Part shown: piece after piece, positions 49,101 to 61,721 of the stretch
Position numbering within the stretch: position 1 is the stretch's first letter
Layout: the number at the start of each line of letters is the position of its first letter
Assembly: GCA_019055375.1 (NCBI GenBank)
Contig: JAHQIW010000191.1
Span: 1-64,000, forward strand
Direction: 5' to 3'
Source of the DNA: Parelaphostrongylus tenuis
Taxonomy: Eukaryota > Nematoda > Chromadorea > Rhabditida > Metastrongylidae
DNA: 64,000 nt
The notes under the pieces: model-generated
What the model was told of the DNA's origin: nothing
Seen by the model: the letters and a program-made list of their open reading frames with translations, nothing else
Databases searched by the model: none
Position numbers and translations under genes: made by a program

Positions 49101-50268
49101 AGAAAATTTTGGTGATCACGAAGCTGCATGAAGAAGAGATGGCGTTTACCAACTCCGTAAAGAGTGGTAGAAACCCTAAGATTATTGAAACATCAAGATT
49201 ATTCAAAAAGTGATCGAAGGGGATCTAATATAATAGTCGTTCCCTCTCAAATGTTTTCACTGACTTCAAGGAAAGTGTAAAAGATGTAGGATGTTTCAGA
49301 AAATATTATCGTACCATGATTAGATCAGTGTCGTTAGTGATTTGATTCACTCATGATATTCACAACGTAACTGCATCATGTTACGCTTTGACTGTAAAAG
49401 TTGTGGAATTTCTGTAAAGGTCTACGAAATTAATAGAATAACTTTTACAGGGGTATTTCGTCAGTGTGTTTATTTTTAGGTCATCGAAGGTGTTTCGTCC
49501 GAAGACAGCGACGGATATGCACCTTTCGATGTTATTCTTCCTATATTAGCAAACATAACTCGACTCGGTGGATCTAAAGTACCAGTTTTTGTTTCTGCTG
49601 GTTACGGTATTGAATTGGACTTCGCAACGAAGCTAGTGATTTCTACTGCTCAAAATAGGACATGTGAGCCAGTAAGAAGTGTAAGTTGATGGAGTCTTTG
49701 AAAAAACAACGCAACTGTCGCACAATGGCTTTATGTTCATGTATCAAGTTTAGAAGAACGACAAGAATAAGAAAAAGAAGTTCAGTCTTTTTTAGATTTT
49801 AAGCCTAGAATTCTATCAACCTTTATTTTTGCTCATTGCTTTTGTTCGGAGACGAAAAGCACGATGACATGATATCACCTTTCAAGACATGAAAGACATC
49901 ATGTGGTTTTACGGAAATCACCTCAAAATTCTTTGGAATCCATGTAAAACATTTGTAGTTAGAATAAATCTTAGGATATAAGTCTCGGCGGTTGTGTAAG
50001 TTTTCAGCGTTCGCTCAGTCAATTAAATGGTTGTGTGAACTACTAGAATTCATTGCCTTTTAGAGTTTTCAGATGAGGATGGCCCTATATATTTATAATT
50101 TGAGTTGTTTGACTAATATATATCTCTAAGTTTTTATATCACAGAAACTTTTTTAGCGATCTCAAAAGGTTCAAAATCTCTGTACTCTTGATAAACCCAA
50201 TAAAGGTTTTCCCACTTCTTTTTACAATAACTGGCGTTTCAGCGGATTTTGCCTTATTCAGAGCATAG
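46185..50268 (+). CDS. ENDOV: Endonuclease V (inosine-specific nuclease), 5' end missing
   Basis: EndoV cleaves next to inosine; animal enzymes act mainly on inosine-containing RNA (family knowledge). Exons: 46185-46334, 47697-47871, 47968-48095, 49480-49680, all GT..AG and phase-consistent, about 218 codons. Catalytic acids are present: Asp in GGIDIS (46260-46262), Glu in PYISDYLAIRE (47766-47768) and Asp in CDGNG (47844-47846). The PYIS stretch matches the strand-separating wedge, and GCGLACHVG and GVAKNL follow as in the family. The 49480 exon carries PVFVSAGYGIELDFATKL and CEPVRS, like the usual EndoV end. A likely last exon starts at 50243, where ADFALFRA and a stop (50268) are readable if one G precedes; the best donor (49681) does not supply it, so the tail is uncertain. 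The first coding exon, expected before 46185, was not found. Confidence 0.88.
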
Positions 50269-52364
50269 AAATATCAAACTAACATTAGTCTAATCAGGCA
50301 ACTTTCTGTAGAATCTCAAAAGAAAAATAATGCAACCTACATTATAATCGCATTGGGAACAAAACGGTTCTTCACACAATTACTGTTTTTTCGTGAACTC
50401 CTTCCACCTAATATTCCATGAAAACAAGCGCACAGAGTTTGTATGATCTGTGATATGCCTCTGCAGCATCAGAATATCAGTCTGAAATAGTGTAAGACAG
50501 CACGCGTGATCCGAGAGCCTTCCCTTGGCGACTAGGTCTTGGAGTATTCGAATTTGCTGAAAATTCTTCAATTTTACGTGCTGAAGCGTTAGATTTTTGT
50601 ATTGAGACGGCGAAATCTACTCGAAAATTTGTGCCCTATGCGGAGGTGTTCTTCTATGCGGACATAAAGTGGCTTTCCCCTTTCGCCAACGTCTTCTTCC
50701 ACGCTCGGGTAGATCAGTTCATAGTATAATTTGTTAAGAGCACAACGAGTTGATTAGGACGGCGAAATACCATTCCCGCTCAGAAACCTACAACTTCAGG
50801 GCGTGGCTTCTAGGTATTGTGATGATTTCCATGAATCAAAACGAACCGCAGATAGAAATGCCTTGCTATCTCCGTGTATCTAACAAAATATCTCATGTGT
50901 ATTTTGGCATGAAGGAGTCAGCCTGCCAACATATGTGAACTCTGCGGTTGGTCTCCAGAGGGTGACACACAAAGACAGTACATATCCAAAAGTATTTTTC
51001 CAGTGCTACGAGACTTGGTTTTGGTCCTTCTTATTGCGATTATGAATGTATTTGACTGATTAGGCTATTCACCAGTGTCACCTTTCCAATTTTTGATCAA
51101 GCAAAGTCTGTCAATTCAGCTATTGTGAATAATAACAATCTCTTGAATGTTCATCGTGAAAATAGTTTATTGATCACATGAAAGTAGTAGCAAGTCGTCA
51201 TGAGGACTATATCATAAGAATCGTCTGTTTAGGCAGACCTCCATTCGAGAGATAAAGTTCGAGAGTACTTCGACAATTAACTCTAGGGAGAAAGTTAGAG
51301 AAATTTTCGCATTGCCATAGTCACAATTCCTCTTGGCTTTATGCGATTCGCGTTGTCCGTTATGTTATTTTCTATTTATTATCAGTGTGTATCATTTTTA
51401 CGACTTCAATTAAGAATTGTCGCTCTTAGCGTTTACAGTTCAAAGGTGATTTTGAAGCTTCTAATGGTAGTTTTTCACTAGTTAGAGTATATGAGGAGCT
51501 GAGAACTTGTTCAGCCTATGGCTCCAAAATTATTTATCTAAGAGTTGTTATTTATTGTTGTGGAAATAAATGTATTTCAATATTGTAATTCATCTTTTTG
51601 AATTTTCACGCTTTCTAAGGTAAACTTGCAATATCAAGTAGCAATACATCGAGTGGACCATGGAGTGCTAGTGTAGGCAAAATGGTTTTGTTTAGTGATT
51701 TTGTCGTTATTGTTTAGTGATTTTGTTGTTAACGATATTCCTTGAGAAGAAAGCGAAAAAAAAGCGGTAATCATCATGACAATCATCTTGTATATAAGGG
51801 CATTTCCGAATCAGACTCTTTGAACGAACGGAGCTTTACCGAGGAAGATTTGACCCGAATGACAACGAAGACTAGCGAATGTAGACACTGGATTGAAATC
51901 ATAGAGTTCTGAAGAAGGCTAGAACGTTTGAATGCTAACCGAATAAGGTTTTTACCAATCTCGCGGTATCAGCTAGGTCATAAAATGAACTATTATCAAA
52001 CAATTCATTCCAAACGGATGTGCTGCGGGCAGATGTAAAAGTAACTCGCCTAAACACTGATTCAAGCACTTTTTCAATTCAAGATAAATTCTCAGTTGGA
52101 GTTTATAACAGTGTGTTCTGTGCAATTTAGCAATAAAATAGATGTCCGTCTGTTACACTCATGACGTATTGTTGTCCCACAATCAACGAAGTCTTCGAAA
52201 AGCATAGTTGGAACAATTGTTGCTGAACTTTTCCGTGAGATTACAAAGATCAGAAGATGGTGATAATTACGGTTTCAGACCCTGAATTTTAGATCATTAT
52301 AACTAGTTCAAACACATCTTCATTGAAATAGGAATCTAAGAAAAGTGAGTGGTGAACAGAAACT
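50269..52364. other. Non-coding stretch after ENDOV
   Basis: No frame over 63 codons and no domain. A TCTGAAGAAGGCTAGAACGT scrap near 51908 belongs to the 18774/20270 repeat group. Confidence 0.45.
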
Positions 52365-52436
52365 AGGCTTCAGACGGGAGTCGAGCCTATGTTCCACTCA
52401 TACCGGCGACACGTACTACCACTACACCGGTGAGGC
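52365..52436 (-). repeat. SINE-B head fragment
   Basis: CAGACGGGAGTCGAGCCTAT (reversed box B) to CACTACACCGGTGAGGCC (reversed 5' end). It sits next to the 3' end of the dead mariner. Confidence 0.6.
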
Positions 52437-52439
52437 CAC

Positions 52440-53500
52440 ATCATAACACTGCAAAAAAGCAGTGAAAATGTGGGGAATCTTTTCAAAAAATGCAGCACTG
52501 AAGTCGATTTACTGAGACTCGACAAACTCTTGGAATGCATTTACTGCACCCTGTTAAGTCGTGAAAGCGTTTTTGTTGCAGAAGTTGTCGAGGTCTTTGA
52601 AGAAGTATCGATCAGTGGGGCGAGGTCATGTGAATACGGAGGATGAGGCAAAACTTCGTAGCCCAATTCATTTAACTCTTGCAGCGCTCGCTGTGTGACG
52701 TGTGGCCGAGTGTTGCCGTGGAGAACTAAGCCCTCTCTGTTGAGCAATACTAGCTACAGACGTATTATTTTTCGGTGCATCTCATCGATTTGTTGAGCAT
52801 GCTTCTCAGATGTAATGGTTCGTCGGGATTCAGATAGCTGTAGTGAGTCCGACCGGCAACAGGCTGCTACACATTGACCCATGACTAGTTTTGGTGCAAT
52901 TTTGACTTTGGGAAGTGCTTAGGAGCTCCCTGGACCAACCACTGAGGTGATTGTCGCCAATTTCCGTGCAATGCTCACCTTTTGTCGCCAATTTCCGTGC
53001 AATGTCCACCTTTCGTCGCCACGTCACAATCCTGTCAGGAAAAGGTTTGTGGCTGTTGCGTAGAATACGAAAAATGTGACACTTCAAAGCACCAACTTTT
53101 TTCATTTCGGTGAGTTCGCGAGACACCCAGTCACTGAGCTCTTTCACCTTTCAGATTTGATAATTTGTTTCAAATGAAGAACGACCGTAGAATGTTTGAC
53201 GTTGAGTTCATTTGCATCTCGGTAATTCTAAGAGGATCAGCTAAAGTGATTGATCTGCAGAGCTGTTGGTCGTCGTCTACTTCCCATGGCCAGCACTTCC
53301 TTATCTTCAAGGGTCTCATCTCCTTTACAGAATTTTGAAACCGCTGCTGCACTGCATGCTCGTCAGCAGTTTCTCAACCAGATGCGTTGCTGATGTTGCG
53401 AGTTGTCTCTGCTGCTCTACGACCATTTCGAACTCGAAGAAAAAAATTGCTTGAACTTGCTTTTTGTACAGCATCCTTTCCACAGTCTAAAATAAATATA
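52440..53500 (-). pseudogene. Full-length but dead mariner transposase
   Basis: About 1.06 kb on the minus strand, with family segments in order across several frames and stops: an N-terminal helix-turn-helix (53460-53360), ADPLRITEMQ, WVSRELTEMKK, PFPDRIVTW (first Asp), VLHGNTRPHVTQ (second Asp changed to Gly) and HPPYSHDLAP (third Asp). A 31-33 bp segment (CGCCAATTTCCGTGCAATG) is tandemly duplicated at about 52952-53018. Inactive. Confidence 0.85.
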
Positions 53501-55861
53501 AAGTAAACATCAAGTTTTGAGTCGTTTGTGACGTCTAAGTGCTAGACAGGCCCCTGTTTCGACTCCAGTTTTCTTCAGTAGCGCAGTGAGACTACTACTG
53601 CGCAGCCAGTCATTATGGTTTTGTCACACTCATTAATGTTTTTGAGCGATATCTATAGAAAAGCGGTCGAATGAAGAGGTATGATCCATTTTAGCAGCCG
53701 CAACCTCGACTGTTAATCTCTAGAACGTCAAGGGATCTATCACCTGGCTTGCGATATTATTACTCGTCTTCGAATCCTTCATTGAGAAGTGTAGCCTTAA
53801 GAGATCGACTGAACCGAGGAACTGTGCTACTGGGGAGTCCTGGAGACGAAACAGATGTCTGTCTAGCACTTAAACCTCACAAACGGCTCGAAACATGTTA
53901 TGTCGTTATTAGACTAAACAGCAAGTACTTTTACTTTTGATTGTTTATATAGACCTCCCTCGAAAACAATAATCGGATAATCTGATAACAAGTTATGCCT
54001 CTTATGAGGTCTGATATGGCACTTACACAGTACTAAAAAGCTGTTTCGCCTTTACAGGCTCATCAGCAATGTTGGGGATTTTGTCACTCGACATTTGGTG
54101 ACATGAAGAATTCAGCGTCAAATCCTTTGTTATTAGCAGTTATACTCCTTCAAGGGATCGGCTGAACAGAGTATTGTATAAGTACCGTACCAGTCCTAAA
54201 AGGCTCAAAACATGCTATGAGATGAACAGCAAATAATACGTCATTGGTAACATTACATAGAGCAAAAAATGCGCATTGAAATAATGTATAACATAACCAC
54301 ATTTGATTCAAAGCATATTCTATTATCAAACGCGAAATCCATGCATAAATCGCAATAATTATTCATCAACCTGATATAGCAGCTTAGATTGAAAAGGTTT
54401 TATGGCATAATTAGTTTATTTTAAGCAGCGCCATTTGTATCAAGGAAGAAATAGTTCTTACGTACCTATTCAACTCATCTATACCTACTTGAACGCTTCG
54501 TGCTATTTCTGGATTCTCTCAGATACCTGGCGCTACTGACAATTGCCCACGCTAATAGTGCCTCAACGATTCATGGATTATTTTACTCACCGAAAGTGAG
54601 GCGACCGTAGCACACTGTGCAAGTTCGACCTCACTTGGAGTTCACATAGCCTTGGTATCCTCAAAGTTAAAATCTTGCTTGCAGAGCTGTCTGTGAATAG
54701 TTCACTACCCGTAATCGAACTGCTGACCTTCTAGACCAACTATACCGAGAGTCCAGTGAGAATTGGATTGACTACAGTTAACGATATTTATAAACAAGAC
54801 AATCTTCAAGCAGTAGCCGAATCACGCGCGAAATGTTATGGAAGCTTGACAATGATGGTTGCGAGGAAGTGAATCGGTCACAACAAGCTTGAAGTCCGCA
54901 CAGTGAATCTGAATGACGGGTCGTGCAGAGTAGGTAAATATGATATGTCATATGTGTCACTTTGATAAAGTTGTTGCATCATCGTTGTTACGTAAAAGAA
55001 GTTGTAGAACGAAATTGGCTCTTCGATCTTCGGTCTCATTTGCCTCACACGCTGGTAAAAGTTCTGTACTTCCAGCTAGTCAAAATAGGTGAGCCGTGCT
55101 TCAATTTTGGTTTTTGAAATCACTGCTCAATTGCCTTAGTGACTGTACACATACTCTCTACAAATAGCGTAGATGCGAGAAATTTCACGTTGTAAATCCA
55201 TCTAACAAAATTATCCAAATTATTGGATAAATTTATCCTTGTGGCGCGTTATCCTATGTACTGTGTGCATCCCAATACGTCTTACATATGATTCTTTTTC
55301 TTGCATTCATCGTCCAAAATGATTTTTAAGCATTTCTCCTGTCATTTCGGCCACTGCTGGAGGATCTTGTTTTCTCCACAAATAGCATAGAATGCCGATC
55401 TAGTCAATTTGGAACAACTCAATAGAAACAGATGTTGTGTGGATCCAGTGAAGTACATGTCAGACTTCGAAAGGCTGTATAACAGATATACCTTAGATGT
55501 GTACCAAAGGGTATTATACAAGCAGGGAGTGAACTCCAGATAGGGATCAGTGACCGAAGAACTCGGTGGCAATGAAATGGCGGCACATTATCAACCCATC
55601 TTTCAGCAAAGCGAAGTTGCGCAATCATACATTGAGCTCAGTGCAAAATTAACTCAAATAAAAACTGCATGATTCCTCAATTAGTTAGTGCTCGCCGTTC
55701 TGATATATACTCCATAACATTCTATCGATAAAAGCTACATAATATGATATGTTCATGTGAAAGCTTGTCAACCTAATAATAGGAAACGGAATTTGCACCA
55801 CTTCTACTACTTCCTAAGTCCTAAGCAAGATTACAAACCAATGGTGGACCCAAAATTTTGA
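53501..55861. other. Non-coding stretch, scraps of repeats only
   Basis: A scrap resembling the 25963 MITE end (CTTATGAGGTCTGATATGGC, CAGGCTCATCAGC) occurs at about 53999-54070. Otherwise no recognisable content. Confidence 0.45.
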
Positions 55862-56029
55862 GTACATACCACCGCTTGGAGCGGTCAAATAAAAGGAATT
55901 CTATTTGATCATCCAGTACCCCATGTATGTCAGCGCGACTGGGTTCGATTTCGATACCGACTACCTGGGCCAAACCGCTTACGTTTGGTTGCTGCCAGAT
56001 ATATGAGTTGCAGCGTAAAAGAGTGGCCA

Positions 56030-56185
56030 TAAAAAAGGCGTCGTTAGAGCACGATTCGGGGCAGACTGAGATGCGGGTTCGAATCCCGCCTGAGGCGGAA
56101 GTTTTGCACATCAGTCGGCATCACTGGGTATATCTACAACATCATACCACAGCTTAAAGTGTTTAAATAGAAAGAATTCTCAGTG
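56030..56185 (+). repeat. SINE-B copy with body; second body fragment at 55862-55905
   Basis: GATGCGGGTTCGAATCCCGC is a strong box B, followed by CACTGGGTATATCTACAACA and TCATACCAC. The 55862 fragment repeats ACATACCACCGCTTGGAGCG and the AATAAAAGGAATTC end. Confidence 0.75.
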
Positions 56186-56616
56186 GTGGAATTGCTCAGA
56201 GGACGGAAATTGTCTAAGCACGAGTTAGCTAATCATCTAAGGAAAGTAACTTGTTGTTGCATAGAGCATTATCAAGAAGCTAAGTAAAATATGTGCGCTT
56301 GCAAAACTGATTGAAATACGTTTAAAATTTGGGTCTGAGTTCTCCACGATGAGTTTTCGACTCAACTGACCAAGTGGGCTGCATGACTTTTTCCGTTGAT
56401 GAGGAATAGATTCAGCGAGTTGTTAAATTTATGAAATAAATGTGCTCCTAACAACCTCGTACTAGCTGTCAAGAACATAGAAGATAACTAGTTTTGGGCT
56501 GATCAATCCTCGAGAGATCGATTTCATGCAAATACTTTGATAAAGCGCTGGTAGAGGTGATTAATTGAATTACTAAACTATGCAGTGGCTTGAGGCTTCT
56601 TATTTATATAACTATG

Positions 56617-56757
56617 CTACTATCCTCTCAGACAAATCTGGTAGCAATTTAACAAACCGGAGGAATGGGTGGTTTGGTGAGCCTGGTAGGCGGAATCCAA
56701 CCAATGACCACTTGTGTATTGCAAAGCGCGTCTAACCACTGTACTACACGTGCTTTG
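56617..56757 (-). repeat. SINE-A copy 12, head fragment
   Basis: Reverse. CTCAGACAAATCTGGTAGCA to CCACTGTACTACACGTGCTT covers only the tRNA-like head and first body third. Confidence 0.75.
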
Positions 56758-56759
56758 CC

Positions 56760-58179
56760 AAGAGCGTAAGGAATTGTAATCGTTGTTTATGCAGTATATG
56801 AGGTTGTATTCTTGTACCACAGAATAGGGATTATTGGCATGCAACTGATAAATACTATGCTTCATGTTGACAATCTAATTCTCAATTCCACCAGCCAAAA
56901 ACTCATACTTTCCATGAATGTTTCGGTACTGCACTTGTGAATTAAAACTTTAGATTACTCAGGGCGTTCGATGTGCATCTCATTATGAGTAGTCGACAAT
57001 TCATATTCAAAGCAATATAGGCAGAAACAATAAAATATGTGCTGATCTACGGTCAGATCGCTTTGAAGAACATGAAAAAAACATAGCTTTTTGCAGCATA
57101 CAGAGATTTACTTCTCAACTTAAATACACTACAATAACAGATTACTGTTTGATTTCACCCGATGGTAACTTGGTTTCGATATAACTGTAGCTTACTGATT
57201 ACATCGATTCACTATATCTCAGTACATGGATGGCGGCTAAGCTAATTTCTTATCCATTTGTAATACATCACGACGTCTATTCGAGAAACCCTTGCTAAAA
57301 TACGTGTAGACACTCTCTTTGGTCATGGCGTTATTCACACCTCATTTCTTTTTGTACACCAAACGCTGAGATGAACATTCAATGAAGAATGATGAATGAT
57401 TATTACCCAAGTAACCTGAATTCTGTATTGGTCATCGAGCGATTGGAGAACAGTAGTCAGTACAAGATGTATTTGTTAAAATCGCATTCGAGAGCATCCT
57501 AGATGGATCTACAAAATCGAGCATTATGAAAAGCGCCACAATGGCGCTTGGAGTCTTTGCTGAAAGGCTGATCAGCTACTGTGTGAGCTTTCCATCGATT
57601 TTTATGCGCCATTTTGATGTTATGTGCCATTTTCTAAGTTTCGTGAAGTGTTCGATAAAAGAAAAAATTTTCGTTCTTCCTTGTCAGGTTTGAACATTCT
57701 CACAATCTTTCATCGCGTCTATAGAAACTTTCGAGTTTCGTGAAATGTTCAATAAAATTCTTCGTTTAGCTTAGAAGTTCTCACTTCTTCTTTTTGTACA
57801 TCACTGGAAGTTATCCATCGTGACTATATGATTCAACTAATCATAACTGGGACATTCTACTATTATAGTCTACCTTGTTCCGCATGGACATCAAGGGCTT
57901 TCAAACTTAACAGCGTGGTTTTCTATACACTCAGCCGTATGAAGATCTTATCTACACTTACTGCCTATGTTTTTCTATTTTCTCCGTCTTCTACATATTC
58001 TCTCTGTGATTCCATGCATTTTTTTACCATTTTTTGCGGGTTTTGTACACTTTTTGCAGCATTTTGTACACAATGAGAAGGAGAAAAACTCGCTCATAAC
58101 CCCGTGACGATGTTTTCAGTCCATGGTATTCGTTTTCATCACACGAACTGTACTCTAGCTCTCGAGGAATCTTCAGCAA
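56760..58179. other. No feature recognised
   Basis: AT-rich, with short unrelated frames on both strands. Confidence 0.4.
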
Positions 58180-58581
58180 TCATGGATAAGAAGTAAGGAC
58201 GTTGTCACATATAAACTGAGCTTCCCAATTTCTTCCAAAAAATGAATCAAAGATAAAAAGAGAGAGAATTGGTAGATATGCTGCACCATGATCAGCGGCG
58301 AGAGTTATCATGCAATGGAAAGAAAATAAACTGGCTAATACCATCAGACTAATCACGAAACGAAGCGAAAACCATAACGAGGATGAACGACTGTGAACAT
58401 CGACTCCTCTTATCGGCTTTAAGAAAGACAAAGACGATTTCTGTTTTGATGCCCATATGTTTTTCATGGTTTTTCTTTGGTGATATTTTGAATCAGTTTG
58501 TAAGGCAACCCAATAAATTCGCATGAAATGAAAATGGTTGTCATCGCTACGAAATGTAATGAAGGCGTCGACAATTATCAA
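58180..58581 (-). CDS. Possible single-span membrane protein exon, unidentified
   Basis: 133 open codons with one hydrophobic segment (WFSLRFVISLMVLASLF). It lies just downstream of the 58594-58848 frame on the same strand, so both could belong to one gene. No family match is recognised; chance is possible. Confidence 0.22.
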   Translation of the reverse strand: MIIVDAFITFRSDDNHFHFMRIYWVALQTDSKYHQRKTMKNIWASKQKSSLSFLKPIRGVDVHSRSSSLWFSLRFVISLMVLASLFSFHCMITLAADHGAAYLPILSLFIFDSFFGRNWEAQFICDNVLTSYP

Positions 58582-58593
58582 ATCGACAATACT

Positions 58594-58848
58594 TCAATCC
58601 TTTCCAACAGAAAACGATTGGTTTGAGCCGTTGGTTGTTAAAAGTAAGCGATGTTTATGCTCACAATTCACAATAACGAAATCACCAGAACCATTGATTC
58701 CAATACGTCTTTTACCACCAACAGTACAGTAGTGACCGAAGCAGATTGCAGGAGGTTCAATTTCAGAAGTTACCGAAATGACAAGACTTGTGCAAGTCGC
58801 TGTCACAGTAACAATCCTTTCATTCATGTGCAGTATTTTCTGGACCAT
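58594..58848 (-). CDS. Possible exon of an unidentified cysteine-containing protein
   Basis: An open frame of 84 codons begins right after a good acceptor (CCATTCTTAG, minus strand). The peptide has spaced Cys (CTSLVIS, ICFGHYCTVGGK, IVNCEHKHR), suggesting a folded extracellular domain. No family recognised, and no clear donor or partner exon found. An old retroelement or env-like remnant cannot be excluded. Confidence 0.3.
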   Translation of the reverse strand: MVQKILHMNERIVTVTATCTSLVISVTSEIEPPAICFGHYCTVGGKRRIGINGSGDFVIVNCEHKHRLLLTTNGSNQSFSVGKD

Positions 58849-58860
58849 CTAAGAATGGAG

Positions 58861-58896
58861 CAGTTTAGACACTCCTGCGAGAGAGTGTCTAAGCTG
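58861..58896. other. 36-bp hairpin
   Basis: CAGTTTAGACACTC and GAGTGTCTAAGCTG pair over 14 positions with one G-T, with an 8-nt loop. It lies just upstream (minus strand) of the 58848 acceptor. Confidence 0.75.
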
Positions 58897-59149
58897 CTGA
58901 ATCGAGACCCCATATGTGTTTATTGTTCCTTCGAGTTGCATAAGGAATTTTCGAATGCTTACATAGCAGTGTTATTGATAGTTGGTCTGGGGAATGCCGC
59001 ACGCATCTGCTGTTTGAGACAATTGAGGAGCCATAATGTTTGAGAACAGAATACCATTACGGCAATTCCACTGAGATAACGATTTTGTGATGCTTGGTAG
59101 AAAATGGCGTTTGCTTGCATCTAATCCACAGAAATCCTTGCTTAACGGC

Positions 59150-59305
59150 TTTCTTAGCAGTGATCTGATGTTATAACTATATATCCAACAATGTTGAGTG
59201 TATGCAAAACTGCAAGCCTCAGGCGGGAGTTGAACTCGCGTCTTTTTCATATGCTCCTAGAGAAGGGTCAAACGCGGATTCAACGACTCCCATCCGAATT
59301 CAAAG
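59150..59305 (-). repeat. SINE-B copy
   Basis: TATATATCCAACAATGTTGA (body complement), GCCTCAGGCGGGAGTTGAAC (reversed box B region), then the 5' half, diverged. Confidence 0.65.
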
Positions 59306-61409
59306 CGTTGCATATCATTCAACATTATCAGAACTTTTTATTTGCCATAAAAATAAGTAGGTCTAAATGGCATTGCCTGAAGAGACCACATATAACGTGA
59401 TTCAGTAATAACTTCTAAAATGCCATTATACGGGAGCCTAGCCGACTGGTTGTGATGTTCGTCGTGGCACGGGCTGATCCTCATCCCAACACCCTCCAGC
59501 AGTGAACAACGAGCACTCTGTGCGACGTCACAGCCAGACTATCTCAAGATTGCAACACCTGCTCAACCATATTCTACGACGTTCATGAAGAAGGCAATAC
59601 TGATACAAATTGAGTGCTAGAAGTACTGGGACCGCATAGTATAAAAGAAGCTGTGATACTGGTCAATTAGAGTGATAAAGAATGCCGTTAGATAAAGCAG
59701 ATGCTAAAATCGCAGTGAACTGTTGCATATCATAGACTAGTGTGACTTTACGCTTGTTGAGGCGCCCTGAGATTACTATAAAGCCCTATTCAGTTAACGT
59801 TTCAACTTTTTCGTTATTTAAGAAAATAGACTGATCTGAATCAGTTGGAAAGTTGACGCGGATAGTCGTCGTCACTCCGACTCGAATCCCGCAAAGGATC
59901 ACTGTTTTGATAAATCTCCCTCCCTCGTCCAGACTTTTTTTATACACGATGTCTGTCGATCTATTGAAATCCTTTCTAATTTGTTCTCATGGTGACAGTA
60001 CATACCACCATAAAGTGTGCTATTCTAGCTTGCGTATATCGAATCACTATTTTACCCTAAAACAAACCGTCATCCCATATGACTAGGAGTAAACAATGTT
60101 GTTCATAACTATTAGACTTGTATGAATTGTTATAGGACATATATTCTACTGACGTTCTACAAATCGGATCCTCATTCATTCACCAATCGAAGCAACTGCG
60201 AATGACTTTTGAATGGCTTATGGTAGGATCTTGGTTACACGATATATTGTTATAATCAAGAATTGGTTTGCATCAGAACTGAGATAGCAAGAGAATCGCA
60301 ATCGCAACTGATTCGCTTTGCAGAATGAAGCCGTCAAGCACTGCTAGCGACATCCTGGATGATATCAGCAATTTTTCAACTACTCAGCTATATTTTTCGC
60401 CCAAATTAAGCAATCTGTGCACTCTTGTTGGTTCCACGTGGTTGTTCTATTTTGTCGCATTTGTATGAACACCTTATGAGAGGCAATATACTCAAAATTG
60501 AAAAAAATAAGTAAAACAATAGTGAATAATCCAACTAGAAACCATATTTCTTGGCCAATCAATAATGTTAACATGAAACGCTCTCAAGTTATGCGTATAT
60601 ACACATACACATACATCTATACATATGCTCATACAGACTGATATCAGAAGCAAATCTTCAATACGAATCAATTCTTTCTGACTCAATTTCACCATCTCAC
60701 ATTTCCATTTGCTAACAGTCAACGCTTTATTCGTGCTCTTTTCAGCTTCATATCCTGAGTTTGAATTTATTATCTGCCTTCTACATATCATTTACATTAA
60801 CTAAGCATAAATTACTAGGCGGTCCGTCAACTAAGCGTTATTGCCCAACACAGGCGGCTTCAAATGAACCGCCACAATAACGTATTTATGACCTCCGGCG
60901 TGGGAAATTGAAAACGAGATTTTCTATGGGCGTTCAAATAACATTGTTGATATAATGCTCAAACATTTCTTCTCTTACGTACGGAAATAGCAGAATTGTT
61001 CTATTTGAAAAGCACTAATTATTTTGGACATCGCATAGGTCTAAAACTTAGGCCCTTAATTATTTATTTGATTTTATTCAGCCGATCAAATCATGTGATG
61101 CAGCATAAGCAATCTCTATCAAGCACATATTGTCTCTACGTTTGATTGCTCTTTTGGAAATAAACCCTCAAGAACTTCATACGACAAGAACTGATGGTGA
61201 ATTGGATTGAAAAGACAGAAGAGAATAGATACTGAAATTGGTAAAAAAAAATCTACTTTGTTATCGGAACAAAGCAGAGAGACAATATATGGGCATTAAT
61301 TTCAAGGTTAAAATAGGAATATTAGAAAGATGGCAATGGGCAAATTTTACTCCAGTTTTAGTTCGTCTCTTTCTAAATAATTGAGCAAAAAATGATAGAG
61401 TCAGAATTT
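59306..61409. other. No gene recognised
   Basis: Only the 60836 hairpin and a short CA/TA-rich patch (60595-60640) stand out. Confidence 0.4.
60836..60882. other. Two-part hairpin
   Basis: CGTTATTG..GGCGG..CCGCC..CAATAACG: an 8-bp outer stem and a 5-bp inner stem. Possibly a tiny foldback. Confidence 0.55.
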
Positions 61410-61525
61410 ATTTTATGACCGCCTACTGCGGTGGTATGATGTTACAATAAACCCAATAATGTAGAGTGGCATGCAAAAACATTTGCGCCAGCTGGGATTC
61501 GAACCTAGATGTGATTGAAATCTGA
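61410..61525 (-). repeat. SINE-B copy, body and T-arm half
   Basis: GACCGCCTACTGCGGTGGTA (body end complement), ACCCAATAATGTAGAGTG, GCCAGCTGGGATTCGAACCT. The head is replaced by a short inverted segment. Confidence 0.68.
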
Positions 61526-61721
61526 GTTCAAATCCCAGCTGACGTAAATGGTCGAGTCGTTGGAGGAATGAAAAGAAGATTTTGAATTCGAATGCAAGTA
61601 TTTTGATCAAAGCGAAATGAAATGATGGTTTTTTTGTAACTGCTATTGATAACCGATAACCAATGTTGCGTTAATTCTGGACTTCAATAACCACTATAAA
61701 ATCTATGTGTATTTGACGATA

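Noticed and set aside
48604..49213. Two plus-strand frames (83 and 97 codons) as ENDOV exons
   Set aside because: They lie in an ENDOV intron, match no part of the family, and the flanking exons join in phase without them.
57405..57416. Spliced-leader RNA gene
   Set aside because: TTACCCAAGT matches only part of the conserved SL1 leader; the rest and the donor are absent.
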